NCBI GenBank assembly: GCA_003695105.1
Contig: RFIZ01000148.1
Coordinates: 1-7,020 of the forward strand
Length of the DNA: 7,020 nt
Direction of reading: 5' to 3'
Source of the DNA: Fidelibacterota bacterium
GTDB taxonomy: Bacteria; Fidelibacterota; Marinisomatia; Marinisomatales; J089
Both the position numbers and the translations under genes were made by a program. Under the pieces are notes generated by a model. It saw only the letters and a list, made by a program, of their open reading frames with translations. It was not told where the DNA came from and did not search any database. Within the stretch, counting starts at the first letter, position 1; the number at the start of each line of letters is the position of its first letter. Shown in pieces: positions 5,487-7,020 of this stretch.

Positions 5487-5552
5487 TGTGTATTCGCACT
5501 CAATGGTTCTACACCAAACTCAAGAACCATTGAGTATCGTACACCCCCCTCG
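5476..5552. repeat. Long interrupted inverted repeat with perfect 13-bp core
   Basis: The core arms ACTCAATGGTTCT (5498-5510) and AGAACCATTGAGT (5523-5535) are perfect complements around a 12-base loop. Two further tiers pair outside it: GTGTA (5488-5492) with TACAC (5540-5544), and CGAGG (5476-5480) with CCTCG (5548-5552). The whole spans 77 bases and lies 16 bases upstream of the MerR start. No U-run follows, so it is not a plain terminator. It could be an operator or an RNA leader hairpin controlling the merR-ATPase genes. No flanking target duplication supports a small mobile element. Confidence 0.7.
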
Positions 5553-5581
5553 TAACAAAAGAGGTTCATGAGATTGAGTAT
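5529..5581 (+). repeat. Direct repeat ATTGAGTAT spanning the MerR start
   Basis: ATTGAGTAT occurs at 5529-5537, in the right arm of the inverted repeat, and again at 5573-5581, inside the first codons of the MerR gene. With the inverted copy ACTCAAT (5498-5504), the heptamer ATTGAGT is present three times in about 80 bases. Such an array is compatible with autoregulation by the MerR-type protein. Confidence 0.4.
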
Positions 5582-5804
5582 GTATCTCATTGGTGATCTG
5601 GCGTCCAAAACCGGCCTGTCCCTCCATACTCTGAATTATTACCTCCGTATTGGTTTGATTGAGGAAGTGGGGCGCAGCGAAACGAACAATTATCGTTTCT
5701 TCGACGATTCCACGGTGGATCTGCTCAACCGGATCATCGCCCTGCGTCTTCAACGGGTTCCCATTCAAGAAATCAAATGGAGAAAAGAGAATGGAATACT
5801 TTGA
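5568..5804 (+). CDS. Minimal MerR-type winged-helix DNA-binding protein
   Basis: The 78 residues make up a MerR DNA-binding domain and nothing else: YLIGDLASKTGLSLHTLNYY (6-25) is the helix-turn-helix, IGLIEEVGRSETNNYRFF (28-45) the wing, and DDSTVDLLNRIIALRLQRVP (46-65) the second helical pair. Classical MerR proteins add a dimerisation coiled coil and an effector domain, about 120 to 280 residues in all; both are missing. It is intact rather than truncated, since its end overlaps the next start. Probable role: regulating its own operon, or acting with the ATPase as a DNA-binding subunit. Its 3' end overlaps the ATPase gene by 14 bases, implying translational coupling. Start choice is open: ATG 5568 has GAGG only three bases upstream, TTG 5574 has it at nine, and ATG 5580 gives the usual MerR beginning M-YLIG. 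The upstream repeats are its likely operator. Confidence 0.85.
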   Translation: MRLSMYLIGDLASKTGLSLHTLNYYLRIGLIEEVGRSETNNYRFFDDSTVDLLNRIIALRLQRVPIQEIKWRKENGIL

Positions 5805-6624
5805 GCAACTGGGGCTGACGAAAGAACCCTTTTCCAACACGCCCGATCCGGCCTTTTTCTACCGCTCCCGGGAACATCAGGAAGCCCTCTACCGCCTGGA
5901 AATCGCCATCCGCACCCGGCGGGGGCTGAGTGTGATTCTGGGTGCTGTGGGAACGGGAAAAACCACCCTTTCCCGCATTTTGTTACAACAGTTCGAAGAA
6001 GACCGGGATAAATTCGTCTTCCGGATGATGCTCGATCCGAATTTTCAGTCGGAGTTTGAATTCCTGAAAGCCATCATGGAAATCTTCGAAGTACGGTCGA
6101 TTCCCAACTCCACCCTGGAATGCAAGAATATTTTACAAAATCATCTGTATAAACTGTCTTTACTCGAAGAAAAAAATCCGGTCCTGCTGTTGGATGAAGG
6201 ACAAATGCTGACTCCCACCTATATGGAAGTTCTGCGGAATTTGCTCAATTATGAAACCAACGAACAAAAGCTGCTCCAGGTGGTCATTTTCGCCCAACCG
6301 GAATTCCTGCTGAAAATCAAGAAGAAACCGAACTTCAACGATCGGATTGCCCTGGGTTATTCCATCAATCCCCTGAACCTGGTGGAAACCAAGGAATTGA
6401 TCGAATATCGGCTGAAAAAAGCAGGCTTGAAAAACGGACGAATCCTGTTCCAGGACGATGCCATTGAGCACATTTATTATTATACGAATGGATATCCCCG
6501 GAAAATCATCAATACCTGTCACGAAGCCCTGATCACTATGCTGCGCAGTGACAAGGAAGTGGTGGACGGGGAAATGATGCAAGGCATCCTCAAACAGAAG
6601 GAACTGTGGAACGCCCTTGTCTGA
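5791..6624 (+). CDS. ExeA/GspA-like AAA+ ATPase
   Basis: The 277-residue product opens with YFEQLGLTKEPFSNTPDP (3-20) and FFYRSREHQEAL (22-33), the signature of the ExeA family. It then has Walker A GAVGTGKTT (51-59, Lys57), Walker B VLLLDEGQ (131-138, Asp135-Glu136), a sensor-1 region IFAQPE (166-171), a likely arginine finger near DRI (184-186) and sensor 2 GYPRK (234-238, Arg237). The nucleotide-binding parts look complete. Aeromonas ExeA is longer, with a membrane segment and a peptidoglycan-binding domain, and helps assemble the type II secretin. This protein stops after the ATPase and lid, so it is the short cytoplasmic form also found in type IV pilus and secretion clusters. A TnsC- or IstB-type transposition role is less likely, as no transposase is nearby. 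ATG 5791 has GGAG eight bases upstream, inside the end of the MerR gene, and the next gene overlaps its stop by 8 bases. Family assignment is firm; the pathway is inferred. Confidence 0.9.
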   Translation: MEYFEQLGLTKEPFSNTPDPAFFYRSREHQEALYRLEIAIRTRRGLSVILGAVGTGKTTLSRILLQQFEEDRDKFVFRMMLDPNFQSEFEFLKAIMEIFEVRSIPNSTLECKNILQNHLYKLSLLEEKNPVLLLDEGQMLTPTYMEVLRNLLNYETNEQKLLQVVIFAQPEFLLKIKKKPNFNDRIALGYSINPLNLVETKELIEYRLKKAGLKNGRILFQDDAIEHIYYYTNGYPRKIINTCHEALITMLRSDKEVVDGEMMQGILKQKELWNALV

Positions 6625-7020
6625 CGTGAAAGAAAACGCCACCAATCGTCTGTTAGAAGTGCTGCGTCAGCAGGGGAAAGAGAAACGCTCCCCTTCCGGA
6701 CGGTCCAGCCCGGAACCGCCACCTTCCAAAGAGGTCACACCCCCGAAACGGAAACCCGCAGGCGAAAAAAAAGGGTCCCCAAAGCGGGATCAGGTGTTGG
6801 ATTACATTCTGGGCGACCTGGGCGTAGAAACGGACACACCACCCTCTGAAGCGTCCGCTGCCACAGAACCAGAACCGGAAGAATCGGTGGCGGTGCTGGA
6901 AGAACCCGAACCGACTCCGGTAGAAACACCGGGCCCGGAGCCGGAGGATCAGGGGAACGAGGACGAGGAGCTGGAACTGGTGTTCCAGGCGGACACGGAA
7001 ATGCCGGAGGCGGCCCCGGA
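6617..7020 (+). CDS. Pro/Glu-rich, charge-segregated disordered protein, N-terminal part
   Basis: The frame is open to the right edge; 134 codons are visible and I recognise no family. Residues 4-20 form a likely amphipathic helix (KENATNRLLEVLRQQ). A basic Pro/Ser/Lys-rich linker follows (21-57), then a second short helix RDQVLDYILGDLGV (57-70). The rest (71-135) is acidic, with many Pro-Glu pairs. No signal peptide or membrane segment is seen. The reading frame is well supported, because an opposite or shifted frame would not keep this biased composition. TTG 6617 overlaps the ATPase stop by 8 bases; GTG 6626 is the other candidate start. Neither has a strong ribosome site, which suits coupling to the ATPase. 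The tail may lead into a folded domain outside the window. In ExeA-type clusters the partner gene (exeB/gspB) encodes a membrane-anchored protein, but nothing here shows that relation. Confidence 0.7.
   Translation, partial: MSDVKENATNRLLEVLRQQGKEKRSPSGRSSPEPPPSKEVTPPKRKPAGEKKGSPKRDQVLDYILGDLGVETDTPPSEASAATEPEPEESVAVLEEPEPTPVETPGPEPEDQGNEDEELELVFQADTEMPEAAP

Noticed and set aside
5470..5563. Miniature transposable element around the 77-base dyad
   Set aside because: The only flanking identity is a 5-base AAGAG not directly abutting both ends, and no second copy is seen in the window.

Overview
The window reads as a chromosomal stretch of a Gram-negative-type bacterium of roughly balanced base composition, with AT-rich gaps between genes. 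The evidence is an ExeA/GspA-like ATPase (a family tied to type II secretion and type IV pili), a six-segment membrane histidine kinase, a CvpA-family membrane protein and a family-1-type acyl-CoA hydrolase/CoA-transferase. Several starts have good Shine-Dalgarno sites (3300, 4124, 5315, 5791). The gene mix would fit Desulfobacterota or a candidate phylum of the FCB group, but no marker here fixes the phylum. I see no rRNA, tRNA, CRISPR array, insertion sequence or phage gene.

Minus-strand block (1-5315), in order of transcription: a CvpA-like protein with a long polar tail (5315-4539); an Arc-type ribbon-helix-helix (RHH) regulator (4359-4159); an ICMT/PEMT-like membrane methyltransferase (4124-3354); an unrecognised 185-residue protein whose second half looks like a hotdog fold (3300-2743); an orphan sensor histidine kinase (2497-1142); and the N-terminal 347 codons of an acetyl-CoA hydrolase/transferase-family protein running off the left edge (1043-1). 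RHH, methyltransferase and hotdog-like genes are closely spaced (34 and 53 bases) and could be one operon. The kinase follows a 244-base gap that holds a perfect TGTGA-N6-TCACA palindrome, placed as in a class II CRP-type promoter, so the kinase and perhaps the CoA-transferase form a second unit.

Plus-strand block (5568-7020), divergent from cvpA: a 78-residue MerR-type protein that is only a DNA-binding domain, an ExeA-like AAA+ ATPase overlapping it by 14 bases, and the start of a Pro/Glu-rich disordered protein overlapping the ATPase by 8 bases. The tight overlaps imply translational coupling and one functional unit, probably the head of a secretion or pilus gene cluster continuing to the right.

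The most striking non-coding signals are: (i) seven short (A/C)TG(T/A)TA-like boxes in two clusters at exact 10-base spacing upstream of the RHH gene, a candidate RHH operator; (ii) a dense array of inverted and direct repeats in the cvpA/merR divergent region, including a perfect 13-bp inverted repeat; (iii) the CRP-like palindrome before the kinase. No stretch without a gene exceeds 300 bases. The gaps 2498-2742 and 5316-5567 are the largest and are described below.
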